Below, in pieces: positions 1 through 9,524 of a stretch of DNA of 64,000 bases. The notes beneath the pieces are model-generated. The model was given only the letters and a program-made list of their open reading frames with translations, was not told the origin of the DNA and ran no database searches. How positions within the stretch are numbered: the stretch's first letter is position 1; every line of letters begins with the position of its first letter. The DNA is from Sporosarcina sp. ANT_H38 (GTDB taxonomy: Bacteria; Bacillota; Bacilli; Bacillales_A; Planococcaceae): NCBI RefSeq assembly GCF_008369195.1, contig NZ_VOBC01000001.1, positions 2,046,001-2,110,000 of the forward strand, in the 5' to 3' direction. The position numbers and the translations under genes were made by a program.

Positions 1-399
1 CGCATCTTCAACAGCCGCAAGCTCATCAAGGACAATGGACTTCTCTTTTTCGATTTCCGCTTCATCAAACGCCGAGTTGAAAAACATATCGGTTAAGATT
101 GAGAGTGCGCGGGGAGCTTGATGTCCAAGTACTGTCGTGTAATAACACGTCATTTCTTTCGATGTAAAGGCGTTAACATCTCCACCAATCCGATCAAATT
201 CCTCTGCTATCGTACGCGCACTTCGTGAAGCTGTCCCTTTAAAGAGCATGTGTTCAATAAAATGAGCGATTCCCGCTTCCGATTCCATTTCGTCTCCCGA
301 ACCGGCACCAACCCATATCCCTAGTGCCACCGAGCGTACATGCGGCATTTTTTCATGGACGATTCTGACGCCATTTTGGCATATATGCGTTTCTATCAT
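1..399 (-). CDS. M16 family zinc peptidase (MlpA/YmxG-like), N-terminal part only
   Basis: Reads as the first 133 residues of an insulinase/mitochondrial-processing-peptidase-like protein; the rest lies outside the window. The inverted zinc motif HxxEH is visible as HFIEH (H46, E49, H50), followed by MLFKGT, which is typical of the active-site domain of M16B peptidases. The ATG at 399-397 has a G-rich ribosome site (GGGGGATTCGAGGA) just upstream. In B. subtilis the same place after pnp holds ylxY and then mlpA; here there is no room for ylxY. The family is cytosolic in bacteria and its substrates are poorly defined. Identity of the family is secure, the exact ortholog is inferred from position. 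Confidence 0.9.
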   Translation of the reverse strand, partial: MIETHICQNGVRIVHEKMPHVRSVALGIWVGAGSGDEMESEAGIAHFIEHMLFKGTASRSARTIAEEFDRIGGDVNAFTSKEMTCYYTTVLGHQAPRALSILTDMFFNSAFDEAEIEKEKSIVLDELAAVEDA

Positions 400-450
400 T
401 CCTCGAATCCCCCTTTAAACTCTATTCTTTTGTATAGTATATTTGATAAA

Positions 451-500
451 TGAAGAAAAGCGCAAGCTGCTCGGACTAGTGAACTTAGCATAAGTTCACC
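451..500. repeat. Fragment of dispersed intergenic element (left end) with hairpin
   Basis: The sequence AAGAAAAGCGCAAG at 454-467 is the same left end seen in elements near 16543 and 24371 and, inverted, near 18687 and 60555. It is followed by an 8-bp perfect hairpin, GTGAACTT / AAGTTCAC (479-499). The right end of the element (GGCGCCTGGAG) is not seen here, so this is a partial or diverged copy. Confidence 0.5.
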
Positions 501-557
501 ACATCACCTCTTGTTTGCTTATTACCTGAGCGTAAGGTCGCTGGCAACTGAACAATA

Positions 558-598
558 AGGAAAAAGCCCTCATCTTCATTTGAAGAGGGGGGCTTTCC
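558..598 (-). terminator. Intrinsic terminator of pnp
   Basis: On the minus strand a stem of AAGCCCCCCTCTTC pairs with GAAGATGAGGGCTT (imperfect centre) around a short AAAT loop and is followed by a T-run. It lies about 22 bases after the pnp stop codon and separates pnp from the M16 peptidase gene. Confidence 0.8.
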
Positions 599-619
599 AT
601 TCGATTACTTTATGTCGAT

Positions 620-2737
620 TTAGCTATTTGCTTTTTCAGCAGCTGCTTTTTCTTCAAGAATGACAACTTTTCTAGACAAGTTAACTCGTCCCTGGTTATC
701 GATTTCAATTACTTTAACGAACATTTCATCGTTCATTTTCAAGACGTCTTCAACCGATTTCGTCCGTTCTTCTCCAATTTCAGAAATATGAAGAAGTCCA
801 TCTTTTCCTGGGAAGAGTTCAAGGAATGCACCGAATTTCTCAATTCGTTTCACTTTCGCCATATAATATTCGCCAACTTTTGCTTCACGAACGATATTTT
901 CAATCATCGCTTTCGCTTTGGCGTTCATTTCATTATTTGGAGAAGAGATGTAAATCGTACCATCTTGCTCAGTATCGATTTTAACGTTCGTCTCTTCAAT
1001 GATTTTGTTAATCACTTTTCCGCCAGGCCCAATTACGTCGCGAATCTTGTCTGGATTTATTTTGATGACGATAATTTTCGGAGCATATTCCGAAAGCTCT
1101 TCACGCGGTCCTGAAATTGCTGTGATCATATGGTTTAAAATCTTCAAGCGACCCACTTTTGCTTGTGTCAATGCTTCTTCCAAGATTTCACGTGAAAGAC
1201 CCTCAATTTTAATATCCATTTGAAGTGCAGTAATCCCTTTAGAAGTTCCTGCCACTTTGAAGTCCATATCGCCAAGATGATCTTCCATCCCTTGGATATC
1301 GGAAAGGACAGAATAGTTGTCCCCTTTTTTCACAAGACCCATTGCGATACCCGCAACCGGAGCTTTAAGTGGAACACCCGCATCTAACATAGCCATTGTT
1401 GAAGCACAGATTGATGCTTGTGAAGATGAGCCGTTTGACTCAAGCACTTCTGCTACGAGACGGATTGTGTACGGGAAATCAGTGTCATTCGGGATAACTG
1501 CCGAAAGTGCGCGTTCGCCGAGGGCACCGTGTCCGATTTCACGACGGCCTGGTCCACGGATTGGACCCGTTTCACCAACACTGAAGTTCGGGAAGTTATA
1601 ATGGTGCATGAAACGTTTTGTTTCTTCAAGACCAAGACCATCGATGATTTGTACTTCACCGAGGGCTCCCAGTGTACAAACACTAAGCGCTTGCGTTTGG
1701 CCGCGTGTAAAGAGACCCGAACCGTGCGTACGTGGCAAGAGGCCAACTTCTGATGCAAGTGGACGGATTTCATCAAGGCCGCGGCCATCAGGACGGATTT
1801 TCTCATCCGTAATTAGGCGACGTACTTCTTCTTTAACCATTTTATCCAAAACGCCTTTTACTTGTTTCATCGTAGCATCGTCCGCTTCGTTTTCTTTGTA
1901 GCGTTCGATCACTTCGTTTTTCACTGCATTGATAGCATCTTCACGCGCATGCTTCTCTACGGTTTGGATTGCATTGATAAGATCGGTTTCACAGCTATTT
2001 TTAATATCAGACATAATTGTTTCATCCAATGTGAATAGTGCAACTTCCGTTTTCGCTTTGCCAATTTCAGCAACAATTTTTTCTTGGAATTCAATCAGTT
2101 TAATGATTTCTCCGTGCCCGAACATAATTGCTTCAAGGATGATATCTTCCGCGACTTCTTGTGCGCCTGCTTCAACCATGTTGATAGCATCTTTAGTACC
2201 AGCGACAACAAGGTCTAGCTCACTCTTTTCCAATTGAGCCGGTGTTGGGTTAACGATGAATTTCCCGTCGATTAATCCAATTTGGATACCAGCAATCGGT
2301 CCTTCGAAAGGAATATCAGAAACCGACAATGCAAGTGAAGAACCGAGCATTGCTGCCATTTCAGATGAACAGTCTTGATCAACTGACATAACAAGTGAAA
2401 TAACTTGAACATCATTGCGGAATCCATCTGCAAATAAAGGACGGATCGGACGGTCAATTAGTCGGCTTGTTAAGACCGCTTTTTCTGACGGGCGTCCTTC
2501 ACGTTTAATGAAGCCTCCCGGAATTTTCCCAACCGCATACATGCGTTCTTCATAATTCACTGTAAGAGGGAAGAAATCTAACCCCCGTGAATTTTTAGAA
2601 GATGTTGCAGTCGAAAGTACTGTTGTTTCTCCGTAGCGTACAAGTACTGCTCCGTTAGCCTGTTTTGCAAGTTGACCCGTTTCAATTGTCAACGGGCGAC
2701 CTGCCCAATCAAGTGTGTAAACTTTTTTCTCTGTCAT
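620..2737 (-). CDS. pnp: Polyribonucleotide nucleotidyltransferase (PNPase)
   Basis: Phosphorolytic 3'-5' exoribonuclease of the RNA degradation machinery, 705 residues, the normal length. The order is two RNase PH domains (roughly 10-230 and 310-545) joined by a helical linker, then a KH domain with IGPGGKVI near residue 565, then an S1 domain ending in DGLLHISEI. The second PH domain has the conserved stretch [19 protein letters not shown]. The frame stays open 29 codons upstream, but the ATG at 2737 has a GGAGAGGGG site 9 bases before it and gives the standard [14 protein letters not shown] start. It follows rpsO as in B. subtilis, but with an unusually long gap of about 1 kb between them. 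Confidence 0.98.
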   Translation of the reverse strand: MTEKKVYTLDWAGRPLTIETGQLAKQANGAVLVRYGETTVLSTATSSKNSRGLDFFPLTVNYEERMYAVGKIPGGFIKREGRPSEKAVLTSRLIDRPIRPLFADGFRNDVQVISLVMSVDQDCSSEMAAMLGSSLALSVSDIPFEGPIAGIQIGLIDGKFIVNPTPAQLEKSELDLVVAGTKDAINMVEAGAQEVAEDIILEAIMFGHGEIIKLIEFQEKIVAEIGKAKTEVALFTLDETIMSDIKNSCETDLINAIQTVEKHAREDAINAVKNEVIERYKENEADDATMKQVKGVLDKMVKEEVRRLITDEKIRPDGRGLDEIRPLASEVGLLPRTHGSGLFTRGQTQALSVCTLGALGEVQIIDGLGLEETKRFMHHYNFPNFSVGETGPIRGPGRREIGHGALGERALSAVIPNDTDFPYTIRLVAEVLESNGSSSQASICASTMAMLDAGVPLKAPVAGIAMGLVKKGDNYSVLSDIQGMEDHLGDMDFKVAGTSKGITALQMDIKIEGLSREILEEALTQAKVGRLKILNHMITAISGPREELSEYAPKIIVIKINPDKIRDVIGPGGKVINKIIEETNVKIDTEQDGTIYISSPNNEMNAKAKAMIENIVREAKVGEYYMAKVKRIEKFGAFLELFPGKDGLLHISEIGEERTKSVEDVLKMNDEMFVKVIEIDNQGRVNLSRKVVILEEKAAAEKANS

Positions 2738-3022
2738 AAATTGAACCCCTCTCCATATTCCAGCCTGAACTGTATACGTGTATGTATTAGTTGTAGTGTA
2801 AGTGATAGCGCTCAGTGAACACAAGTTTTTACATCATTAACCGTCATCATGGCACATTTGTACAGTATACCACTTTATTGTGGTTTCTAGTATAGAATAG
2901 GTGGAATCGATGTGTTTTTTGAGTGGCGAATTAAAATACTTGTGTATGTGTGGAATTGGGGATTTAAAAAATAGCCACTACTGACTTAGGTTGAAGGCTA
3001 TTTAGGGGGAATGCATGATCCT

Positions 3023-3060
3023 TTGAATAACGCTACAGCGCTTAGAAAATGCCTTTCGCC
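3023..3060. repeat. Short dispersed motif shared with 43146-43180
   Basis: The pattern TTGAAT..CGCTAC.GCGCT(T)AG....TGCC(T)TTCGC occurs here and in the fliL-fliM gap, in the same orientation. Conservation is over about 35 bases with a few indels and stops abruptly on both sides. Two copies in 64 kb suggest a small intergenic element; its function is unknown. Confidence 0.4.
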
Positions 3061-3242
3061 ATAAGCCAGATAGCGTTCGTTGTCACCAGTCTCATGGCTT
3101 CGGCTGCCCCTGTAAGGCGCCAAAGCTATTTTATATACCTTTTTCGATACTTAAAGCATGCGGCGATCGCGACTAACCCCATACCGTTTGTAAAATGATT
3201 GGTGGCCAGTATTTACATTCAACTATTCCGTTAAATACGGAA

Positions 3243-3476
3243 TCATGCCTCTTCCTTAATTTCTCTAAGAGCATTGCGCACGTCTATATTGAAACCAGTT
3301 TCAGATACAATCCATGCCATCGGGTTTTCATCTATCTTACTCCACAATGACCAGGCTGAATCAAAAAGACCTCTTTTCATTGTAGGTTGTTGTGCCGGAT
3401 CAAAAAGAAAATTGACCGTTCCTATTATGTACAGCTGGTATATTCTTATGCTAAACCCGCTTAGAATCCTCCGTTC
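3243..3476 (-). pseudogene. Decayed C-terminal coding fragment, family unknown
   Basis: On the minus strand a frame of 77 codons runs from a TAG at 3479-3477 to a TGA at 3245-3243. Its translation looks like real protein, for example DSAWSLWSKIDENPMAW followed by VRNALREIKEEA at the end, with several tryptophans and an amphipathic helix. There is no start codon with a ribosome site: the first ATG is at 3380, which would leave only 45 residues. A GGAGG stands at about 3466 with no usable start after it. I do not recognise the family. Most likely this is the 3' remnant of an inactivated gene. A short functional protein cannot be excluded. Confidence 0.4.
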
Positions 3477-3612
3477 CTAAGTGATTCATCCAAGAAGACC
3501 TCTTTAAGGCTATTTTAAATGAACAATCTACAAGTTCAATATTAGCTTACGTATATTGCGGAGCTGTCTGTTTAAAGTAAACGCATTGAAAAGATTTTGA
3601 GTCATTAAACTT

Positions 3613-3738
3613 GTGGCGGTCATAATAAGGCTGATGCCGGTCATAATCGAAGCCATGGCGAGCATAACAGGCCACATGGCGGTCATAAAGGCACCCGTGG
3701 CGAGCATAACAAGCTCTATGGCGGTCATAACAAAATCA
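3613..3738. repeat. Six-copy 21-bp tandem repeat
   Basis: Six contiguous 21-base units begin at 3613, 3634, 3655, 3676, 3697 and 3718. Each begins RTGSCGRKCATAA on the plus strand (TTATGMYCGSCAY on the minus strand), followed by 8 poorly conserved bases. A weak seventh copy may precede them at about 3592. The array sits directly behind the rpsO terminator. Because 21 is a multiple of three the frame stays open, giving an artificial heptad-repeat translation. Confidence 0.85.
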
Positions 3739-3749
3739 AAGCACCTAAA

Positions 3750-3788
3750 AAAACGCAAAAAAAGCGGGCACAAGGCCCACTTTCGATA
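3750..3788 (-). terminator. Intrinsic terminator of rpsO
   Basis: On the minus strand AGTGGGC and GCCCGCT pair around a short loop and are followed by TTTTTTT. It begins about 15 bases after the rpsO stop codon. Confidence 0.85.
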
Positions 3789-3797
3789 GTCATCTTA

Positions 3798-4067
3798 TTA
3801 ACGGCGAAGGCCGAGTTTAGCAATAAGATCACGGTAACGCTGAACTTCATTGTCTCGTAAGTATCTCAAAAGTCTTTTACGAGTTCCGATCATTTTGTAA
3901 AGACCACGACGTGAGTGGTTGTCTTTCTTATGAAGACGGAAATGTTCTGTCAGGTTATTGATCTCTTCTGTAAGGACAGCGACTTGTACGTCTGCTGATC
4001 CAGTATCAGTATCATGAATTTTATATTCATTGATCAATTCATTTTTACGTTCTTGTGTGATAGCCAT
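3798..4067 (-). CDS. rpsO: 30S ribosomal protein S15
   Basis: Primary 16S rRNA-binding protein of the small subunit, 89 residues, which is the standard length. It begins [11 protein letters not shown] and contains the conserved [15 protein letters not shown] and [20 protein letters not shown] segments that contact the three-way junction of 16S rRNA. The ATG at 4067 follows GGAGGTGAAG. An upstream in-frame extension is part of the leader and is not translated. It has its own promoter inside the end of ribF and a leader of about 90 bases, where S15 autoregulation is usual in bacteria. Confidence 0.98.
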   Translation of the reverse strand: MAITQERKNELINEYKIHDTDTGSADVQVAVLTEEINNLTEHFRLHKKDNHSRRGLYKMIGTRKRLLRYLRDNEVQRYRDLIAKLGLRR

Positions 4068-4155
4068 CTTCTTCACCTCCAATAGTAAGATATCCCCGGT
4101 TCCCGAGCAAGCGTTGGTGATTCGCGATGCCAAGGAATGGTTTGTGCACATTAGC
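4068..4155 (-). promoter_or_regulatory. rpsO 5' leader, candidate S15 autoregulatory region
   Basis: The untranslated leader between the promoter and the rpsO start is about 90 bases. It has GC-rich paired segments such as GTGCTAATGTGCAC and CGGGAACCGGGG. S15 represses its own mRNA in many bacteria through such leaders. The assignment rests on position and visible pairing, not on a match to a known motif. Confidence 0.4.
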
Positions 4156-4163
4156 ACCTTTTT

Positions 4164-4192
4164 ATAATACCATGCTTATTTTTGAAACGCAA
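4164..4192 (-). promoter_or_regulatory. Sigma-A type promoter for rpsO
   Basis: A -35 TTGCGT (4192-4187) and -10 TATTAT (4169-4164) are separated by exactly 17 bases. The -35 lies at the very end of ribF, so transcription of rpsO can be independent of truB-ribF. Confidence 0.65.
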
Positions 4193-4195
4193 CAA

Positions 4196-5143
4196 TCATC
4201 GATGTGTTGCTAGAATCTCTTCTGCACTGATTTTATCTTTTTCTATCTGTTCAACAAGAAGATCGATAGAGCCGAATTTTTGCTCATCGCGGATATGTCC
4301 AATCCAGTCTACAAATGCTTCTTTGCCATAGAGATCTCCGGCAAAATTGAGTACATGCACCTCTACGACAGCCTGCATATCACTTGGGTCATGGAACGTC
4401 GGTTTCACACCAACATTGCATACGCCCTCATACGTTTTTTCATCCACAGTGAAACGCACCGCATAGACACCATTTGCAGGTAACACAGTTCCACTCTCGG
4501 GTAAGACATTTGCAGTTGGGAATCCAAGCAATCGTCCCCTTTTCTCACCATCAACAACCACGCCAACTGTCCGAAAAGGTCTGCCGAGAAGTGATGTGGT
4601 CTCCCCAACATCTCCTCTTGAAAGAAGTTGCCTAATTCGAGTAGAGGAAATCTTCTCCTCGTTATCAGTTACTTTTTTGATAACAGTTGTACCAAATTCC
4701 CCGTCTGATAATGCATCCATCTGTTCCATTGTACCCGCTCCCTTCGAACCGAATGTATAGTCAAATCCTGCAGTGACATGCAAAACATGTAGCTCTTTCA
4801 AGAAAATATCGACAAATTGTTTAGGAGAAAGAGAAGCAAGCGCCCAGTCAAATGTCACGATGAACAAAGCATCGATACCCATGGAACGAAGCAGCCTAAT
4901 TTTTTCCGGATACTGCGTTATATAACCAACCTTATCTTCACCGTCACCAAATAGATGAGATGGGTGTGGATCGAATGTCATAACAGCCGAGCGAATACCA
5001 AGTTCTTCGGCTTTTCTTTTCGCTTCCTTGATCACTGTCTGATGTCCAATATGCAATCCGTCAAAGAAACCGATCGCAAGGGAATAATGCGAATCACTTT
5101 CAATCGTAACTTTTCCTGGATAATGCAATTTGTGGATGTCCAT
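4196..5143 (-). CDS. ribF: Bifunctional riboflavin kinase / FAD synthetase
   Basis: Converts riboflavin to FMN and then FAD. The 315-residue length is normal. The N-terminal adenylyltransferase domain carries GFFDGLHIGHQ (about 25-35) with the nucleotidyl-transfer HIGH motif. The C-terminal flavokinase domain carries GFPTANV. It begins at the ATG at 5143, 13 bases after truB, so the two are co-transcribed as in B. subtilis (ribC). The stop codon lies 4 bases beyond the rpsO -35 box. Confidence 0.97.
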   Translation of the reverse strand: MDIHKLHYPGKVTIESDSHYSLAIGFFDGLHIGHQTVIKEAKRKAEELGIRSAVMTFDPHPSHLFGDGEDKVGYITQYPEKIRLLRSMGIDALFIVTFDWALASLSPKQFVDIFLKELHVLHVTAGFDYTFGSKGAGTMEQMDALSDGEFGTTVIKKVTDNEEKISSTRIRQLLSRGDVGETTSLLGRPFRTVGVVVDGEKRGRLLGFPTANVLPESGTVLPANGVYAVRFTVDEKTYEGVCNVGVKPTFHDPSDMQAVVEVHVLNFAGDLYGKEAFVDWIGHIRDEQKFGSIDLLVEQIEKDKISAEEILATHR

Positions 5144-5156
5144 TGTAGTCGCCCCC

Positions 5157-6068
5157 TTACCTGTTCAACGGAAACATCTTTTCAGGCTTCATGAGACCAA
5201 GCTTGGTAGGATGCTTCTTGTATACTGCAAGTGCCTTGCCTTCATTCATAAATACGATTGACTCTTCACTTTCAAGTAGTGGATGCTCATCCAATACTTG
5301 ACCATTCTCCACTTTTTCAATGAGCTCTTCACTGATTTCAACGGTCGCGAAACTACTAAGTGCATCTTCAAGAGGTCGAAGTATCGTTGCGATTTGTCCT
5401 TCTTCCTGAAGTGCCCTCACTTCATCCAACGTCCTGCAGTCTGTCTGCACGTAAGTTCCTGACGATGTTCTGACAAGTGCGGCCATATGCGCAGGGAAAC
5501 CAAGCAGTTCCCCTATTTGGACAGCAAGCGTTCGGATATACGTTCCTTTTCCGCACGCAACCCTGATACGGAAAGAGATTGTTTCACCTTCATACCATTG
5601 TACAGTATCCAACAATTCAATTTCATGAATGAATACTTTTCGTTCAGGCCTTTCAACTTCAATTCCTTTACGTGCATATTCATATAATTTTCTACCGTTT
5701 ACTTTTACTGCAGAATACATTGGTGGGATTTGGACAATTTCACCAGTTAACTTCGTAAGCGCTGCTTCAATTTCCGTTCGTGTAATATGTTTTGGGGACA
5801 AGTCACTAGTGACTACCGCCCCGTCTGCATCTTCCGTTTCAGTTGCAGTTCCTATGGAAACAACCGCAATATATTCCTTGCCAGAATCGGTAACGTATTC
5901 AGCCACCTTCGTCGCCTGTCCAATACAAATCGGCAATACACCTTCAACGCTCGGGTCAAGTGTACCGGTATGTCCAACTTTTTTCGTACCAAGAATTTTC
6001 CGCAATTTGAAGACACAATCATGCGAAGTCATACCTTTTTCTTTCCATAGAGGAAGTATTCCGTCCAT
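5157..6068 (-). CDS. truB: tRNA pseudouridine(55) synthase
   Basis: Forms pseudouridine 55 in the T-loop of tRNA. It has 303 residues. The catalytic aspartate is D38 in the motif GHTGTLDPSVEGVLP, and the C-terminal PUA-like part follows about residue 250. The ATG at 6068 is preceded by AAGGTGG; the frame remains open further upstream but runs through the terminator hairpin at 6101-6152. It starts a small operon with ribF. Confidence 0.97.
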   Translation of the reverse strand: MDGILPLWKEKGMTSHDCVFKLRKILGTKKVGHTGTLDPSVEGVLPICIGQATKVAEYVTDSGKEYIAVVSIGTATETEDADGAVVTSDLSPKHITRTEIEAALTKLTGEIVQIPPMYSAVKVNGRKLYEYARKGIEVERPERKVFIHEIELLDTVQWYEGETISFRIRVACGKGTYIRTLAVQIGELLGFPAHMAALVRTSSGTYVQTDCRTLDEVRALQEEGQIATILRPLEDALSSFATVEISEELIEKVENGQVLDEHPLLESEESIVFMNEGKALAVYKKHPTKLGLMKPEKMFPLNR

Positions 6069-6097
6069 ACATATCGCCACCTTCGAAGTTCCTATTA

Positions 6098-6154
6098 TAT
6101 GTAAAAGGAGGAAGTCGGAAAGTCCTTGTGGACACCGACTTCCTCCTTTTTTCA
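6098..6154. terminator. Terminator between rbfA and truB
   Basis: A very strong hairpin has arms AAAAGGAGGAAGTCGG and CCGACTTCCTCCTTTT around an inner GTCC..GGAC hairpin. T-runs flank it on both strands, longer on the plus strand. It probably ends most rimP-to-rbfA transcripts. Confidence 0.75.
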
Positions 6155-6281
6155 TTTATTTATTGGCGAGATTCCGGGCGCCATTCGCTAGGGTCATAAA
6201 TCAGTCCCGCTCTGCAGTTAGTACGAGGCGGAGCAGGCCTACTTAAGACCTGAGCACGTAAAACGGCACCCTACTCTTTTC

Positions 6282-6632
6282 TTACTCTGTATCTTCGCTT
6301 TTCACCTGTTTAAGAAGTGATTCGATCCGAGTTCCGTATGCAACGGAACTATCGAATTCGAATTTAATCTCGGGTGTTATTCGAAGCCTGATCCGCTTGC
6401 CGATTTCAGTACGAATATATCCTTTCGCCTGATTCAGCCCTCTCAGCGTATCTTTTTTTTCCGAATCTTTTCCAAGAACAGAGATGTAAACCGTTGAATG
6501 TTGAAGATCACCAGTCACCTCGACATCGGTTACTGTAACAAAACCGATTCGTGGATCTTTAATTTTTTGACCGATGATTTCACCAAGCTCTTTTTTCATC
6601 TGCTCTGCAACACGATTAGCACGCATTGTCAT
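6282..6632 (-). CDS. rbfA: Ribosome-binding factor A
   Basis: Small KH-type protein needed for late maturation of 16S rRNA and 30S subunits, 116 residues. The start [20 protein letters not shown] and the motif [19 protein letters not shown] are characteristic. The ATG at 6632 follows GGGGTGACC. The alternative ATG two codons in would also be acceptable. It is the last gene of the rimP-nusA-infB operon, 22 bases after ylxP. Confidence 0.96.
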   Translation of the reverse strand: MTMRANRVAEQMKKELGEIIGQKIKDPRIGFVTVTDVEVTGDLQHSTVYISVLGKDSEKKDTLRGLNQAKGYIRTEIGKRIRLRITPEIKFEFDSSVAYGTRIESLLKQVKSEDTE

Positions 6633-6654
6633 GGATGGTCACCCCAATCCCGTT

Positions 6655-6933
6655 TTAATAATAGTCGAGCGTTAAGTTGGACAATTCCCATTCTGGATTT
6701 GACTCCAAAAGCCGGATCGCCCGCCTAACTTCACGCTCAGCTGCATCTTTTGATGAGGCAACGGCAACAAGAGCGATTGTTGTTCGTTGCCACAGATCCT
6801 GATGATCTAGTTCTGAGATGGAGACATTATAGTCATTTTTGACTCTGTCCGTCATCCGCTTTAAAACAGACCGCTTCTCTTTCAATGAAGCCGCCTCCGG
6901 AATGAAGAATGAACATTCCGCATAGACAATCAT
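6655..6933 (-). CDS. ylxP: YlxP, DUF503 family protein
   Basis: A 92-residue protein of the DUF503 family, recognisable from [21 protein letters not shown] and the [21 protein letters not shown] stretch. In Bacillales it always lies between infB and rbfA, and it overlaps the infB stop by 4 bases here (ATGA type), implying translational coupling. A role near ribosome assembly is suggested by the neighbours only; the biochemical function is not established. Confidence 0.93.
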   Translation of the reverse strand: MIVYAECSFFIPEAASLKEKRSVLKRMTDRVKNDYNVSISELDHQDLWQRTTIALVAVASSKDAAEREVRRAIRLLESNPEWELSNLTLDYY

Positions 6934-9524
6934 ACTCGTTTAATTTCTTCCATAACGAAGGCTTCGATAACATCGTCTACTTGAATATTATCAAAGTTTT
7001 TGATTGTAATTCCACATTCATAGCCTTTTGCTACTTCTTTTACATCGTCTTTAAAGCGTTTCAGCGTATCTATTTCGCCTTCGAAAATGACGATATTGTC
7101 ACGGACAATACGAACGCTTGAGTCACGAGTAATTTTACCACTCGTTACATAGCTTCCCGCAATCGTTCCGATTTTAGACACTTTAATTGTTTCGCGGACT
7201 TCAACTTGTCCGATGATTTTTTCTTCATATTCAGGATCAAGCATACCCTTCATTGCCAATTCGATTTCTTCAATCACTTTATAGATAACACGGTGTTGTC
7301 TGATTTCAACGCCTTCTTCTTCAGCCGCGCGTTTCGCGTTGACGTCTGGACGAACGTTGAATCCAATAACAATCGCATTTGATGCTGCAGCAAGTGAAAT
7401 ATCAGATTCATTAATCGCACCAGCACCAGTGTGGATGATTTTAACGTTGACGCCTTCAACTTCAATTTTCATGAGTGAAGATGCCATTGCTTCAACCGTA
7501 CCTTGAACGTCTGCTTTTACGATTAAGTTCAATTCTTTGATTTCGCCTTGTTTCATATGATCAAACAAGTTATCAAGTGTTACACGTGTTTTCTCAACTC
7601 GTTGATCTTGCAACGCTTCACCGGCTCTAGTTTCCCCGATTTGACGTGCTGTTTTCTCGTCTTCAAAGACAACAAAACGATCTCCAGCTTGAGGTACATC
7701 GCTTAGCCCTGTAATTTCAATTGGTGTAGATGGGCCAGCTTCTTTTACGCGTCGTCCAATATCACTTACCATCGCACGTACACGGCCGTATGTGTTACCC
7801 ACTACTATCGGGTCACCTACACGAAGCGTTCCGTCTTGTACAAGAAGCGTTGCAACAGCACCGCGACCTTTATCAAGAGAAGCTTCAATTACACTTCCGC
7901 GTGCGCGGATATTTGGATCAGCTTTTAGTTCTGCAACTTCAGCAACAAGAAGAACCATTTCAATCAACTGGTCAATTCCTTCGCCTTTTAATGCTGAGAT
8001 TGGTACGAAAATTGCATCTCCGCCCCATGCTTCAGCAACAAGGCCCTGATCTGTTAATTCTTGCATAACACGGTCTGGATTTGCAGAAGGTTTATCCATC
8101 TTATTCACTGCAACGATAATCGGAACTTCAGCCGCTTTCGCATGGTTGATTGCTTCGATTGTTTGTGGCATAACACCATCATCTGCTGCAACAACAAGAA
8201 TTGTAATATCAGTTACTTTCGCACCGCGTGCACGCATAGTTGTAAACGCCGCGTGACCTGGTGTATCAAGGAATGTTATTTTCTTGCCTTTTTCTTCGAT
8301 TTGGTAGGCACCGATATGTTGAGTGATACCACCCGCTTCGCCTTGTGTAACTTTCGTATTTCGAATCGAGTCCAAAAGCGTCGTTTTCCCGTGATCGACG
8401 TGGCCCATGATTGTGACGACTGGAGGACGTTCCGTTTGAGCAGTTGCTTTTTCTTCGTGCTCTTCGAAATATGTCTCTAGATCAGTTACATCGATACGAA
8501 TTTCTTCTTCAACTTCAACTTCATAATCTGCACAGATGAGTTCAATCGCATCTTTGTCCAGTTCTTGGTTGATTGTTGCCATGATACCAAGCATGAAGAG
8601 TTTTTTGATAATTCCAGACGGTTCACGTCCCAGTTTATTCGCTAGTTCAGCAACTGACAGTGATTCGTAAAAAGTAATTTTTTCCGGTAACGGTTTTTCA
8701 ACTTTTGGAATCGGGTTCGCCGGACGATATCTTCTGCGCCCTTGGTTTATCCCACGTGCCGGTGGACGACCACCGCGACCACCACCACCTGAACGGTTCG
8801 GTGCACCGCCGCCACTTGGACGACTGTTGCCACCTGGTGCTCCTGCAGGACGGTTGTTACCACCTGTTGAACCTTGTGCCGGGCGGTTGCCGCCTGTCGA
8901 GCCTTGTGCCGGGCGATTGCCACCTGTTGAACCTTGTGCTGGACGGTTGCCGCCTGTTGAGCCTTGTGATGGGCGATTGCCGCTTGTTGAACCTTGTGCT
9001 GGACGGTTGCCGCCTGTTGAGCCTTGTGATGGGCGATTGCCGCCTGTCGAGCCTTGTGCTGGGCGATTGCCACCTGTTGAACCTTGTGCTGGACGGTTGC
9101 CGCCTGTTGAGCCTTGTGATGGGCGATTGCCGCCTGTTGAGCCTTGTGATGGGCGATTGCCGCCTGTTGAACCTTGTGCTGGGCGATTGCCGCCTGTTGA
9201 GCTTTGTGATGGGCGATTGCCGCCTGTTGAGCTTTGTGTTGGACGATTGCTACCTGTTGAACCTTGTGTTGGGCGATTGCCGCCTGTTGAACCTTGTGTT
9301 GGTTTTGGAGTCATTTTTTGTTCAGCACCCTTCGCTTCTACTTTTGGTGCACTTTGTTTATTAACAGTGCTACTAAATTTAGTATTAAGCTTTGTAATTG
9401 AATCATTATCTAATGTCGACATGTGATTTGTAACACTTACATTTATCTTTCCAAGTTCATCAATGACTTCTTTACTCGTCCGATTCACTTGTTTCGCGTA
9501 TTCGTGTACACGTATTTTCGTCAT
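6930..9524 (-). CDS. infB: Translation initiation factor IF-2
   Basis: GTPase that delivers initiator tRNA to the 30S subunit, 864 residues against about 716 in B. subtilis. The start [20 protein letters not shown] is typical and is preceded by GGGGGTGG. Residues 77-227 are an expanded low-complexity region of 15 decapeptides [10 protein letters not shown]. A Gly/Arg-rich segment and a basic stretch follow, then the conserved core. The G domain has GHVDHGKT near residue 375, DTPGHAAF and NKMDKP, followed by domains II, III and the C-terminal fMet-tRNA-binding domain. The upstream gene ylxQ overlaps the first 53 bases. Confidence 0.98.
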   Translation of the reverse strand: MTKIRVHEYAKQVNRTSKEVIDELGKINVSVTNHMSTLDNDSITKLNTKFSSTVNKQSAPKVEAKGAEQKMTPKPTQGSTGGNRPTQGSTGSNRPTQSSTGGNRPSQSSTGGNRPAQGSTGGNRPSQGSTGGNRPSQGSTGGNRPAQGSTGGNRPAQGSTGGNRPSQGSTGGNRPAQGSTSGNRPSQGSTGGNRPAQGSTGGNRPAQGSTGGNRPAQGSTGGNNRPAGAPGGNSRPSGGGAPNRSGGGGRGGRPPARGINQGRRRYRPANPIPKVEKPLPEKITFYESLSVAELANKLGREPSGIIKKLFMLGIMATINQELDKDAIELICADYEVEVEEEIRIDVTDLETYFEEHEEKATAQTERPPVVTIMGHVDHGKTTLLDSIRNTKVTQGEAGGITQHIGAYQIEEKGKKITFLDTPGHAAFTTMRARGAKVTDITILVVAADDGVMPQTIEAINHAKAAEVPIIVAVNKMDKPSANPDRVMQELTDQGLVAEAWGGDAIFVPISALKGEGIDQLIEMVLLVAEVAELKADPNIRARGSVIEASLDKGRGAVATLLVQDGTLRVGDPIVVGNTYGRVRAMVSDIGRRVKEAGPSTPIEITGLSDVPQAGDRFVVFEDEKTARQIGETRAGEALQDQRVEKTRVTLDNLFDHMKQGEIKELNLIVKADVQGTVEAMASSLMKIEVEGVNVKIIHTGAGAINESDISLAAASNAIVIGFNVRPDVNAKRAAEEEGVEIRQHRVIYKVIEEIELAMKGMLDPEYEEKIIGQVEVRETIKVSKIGTIAGSYVTSGKITRDSSVRIVRDNIVIFEGEIDTLKRFKDDVKEVAKGYECGITIKNFDNIQVDDVIEAFVMEEIKRV
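8844..9296 (-). repeat. 15-copy 30-bp in-frame repeat inside infB
   Basis: Fifteen consecutive 30-base units encode [10 protein letters not shown], where x is T, S or A. A few variants ([20 protein letters not shown]) and one terminal unit with an extra Asn also occur. Near identity of neighbouring units at the DNA level indicates recent slippage or unequal exchange. Confidence 0.95.

Larger units (their letters stand above)
2738..3797. other. Long intergenic gap between rpsO and pnp
   Basis: About 1060 bases without a confident gene. In the direction of transcription it holds the rpsO terminator, a 21-bp tandem repeat (3613-3738), a decayed coding fragment (3243-3476), a small hairpin TTCCGT/ACGGAA right after that fragment (3227-3243), a short motif shared with the fliM-fliL gap (3023-3060), and a weak TATACT -10 box at 2869-2864 that may serve pnp. 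Nothing else recognisable was found. Confidence 0.7.

Noticed and set aside
3528..3773. 81-codon minus-strand frame with regular Met-containing heptads
   Set aside because: It is the translation of the 21-bp tandem repeat, starts inside the rpsO terminator, and has no ribosome site. The periodicity is explained by the DNA repeat.
8844..9296. Possible CRISPR-like array
   Set aside because: Units are contiguous with no unique spacers and are in frame within infB. The same reasoning excludes 3613-3738. No cas genes are present.
8705..9426. Two long plus-strand frames rich in Leu/Cys/Gly or Pro/Glu repeats
   Set aside because: They are antisense shadows of the infB decapeptide repeat; a 30-bp unit free of stops in all frames keeps them open.
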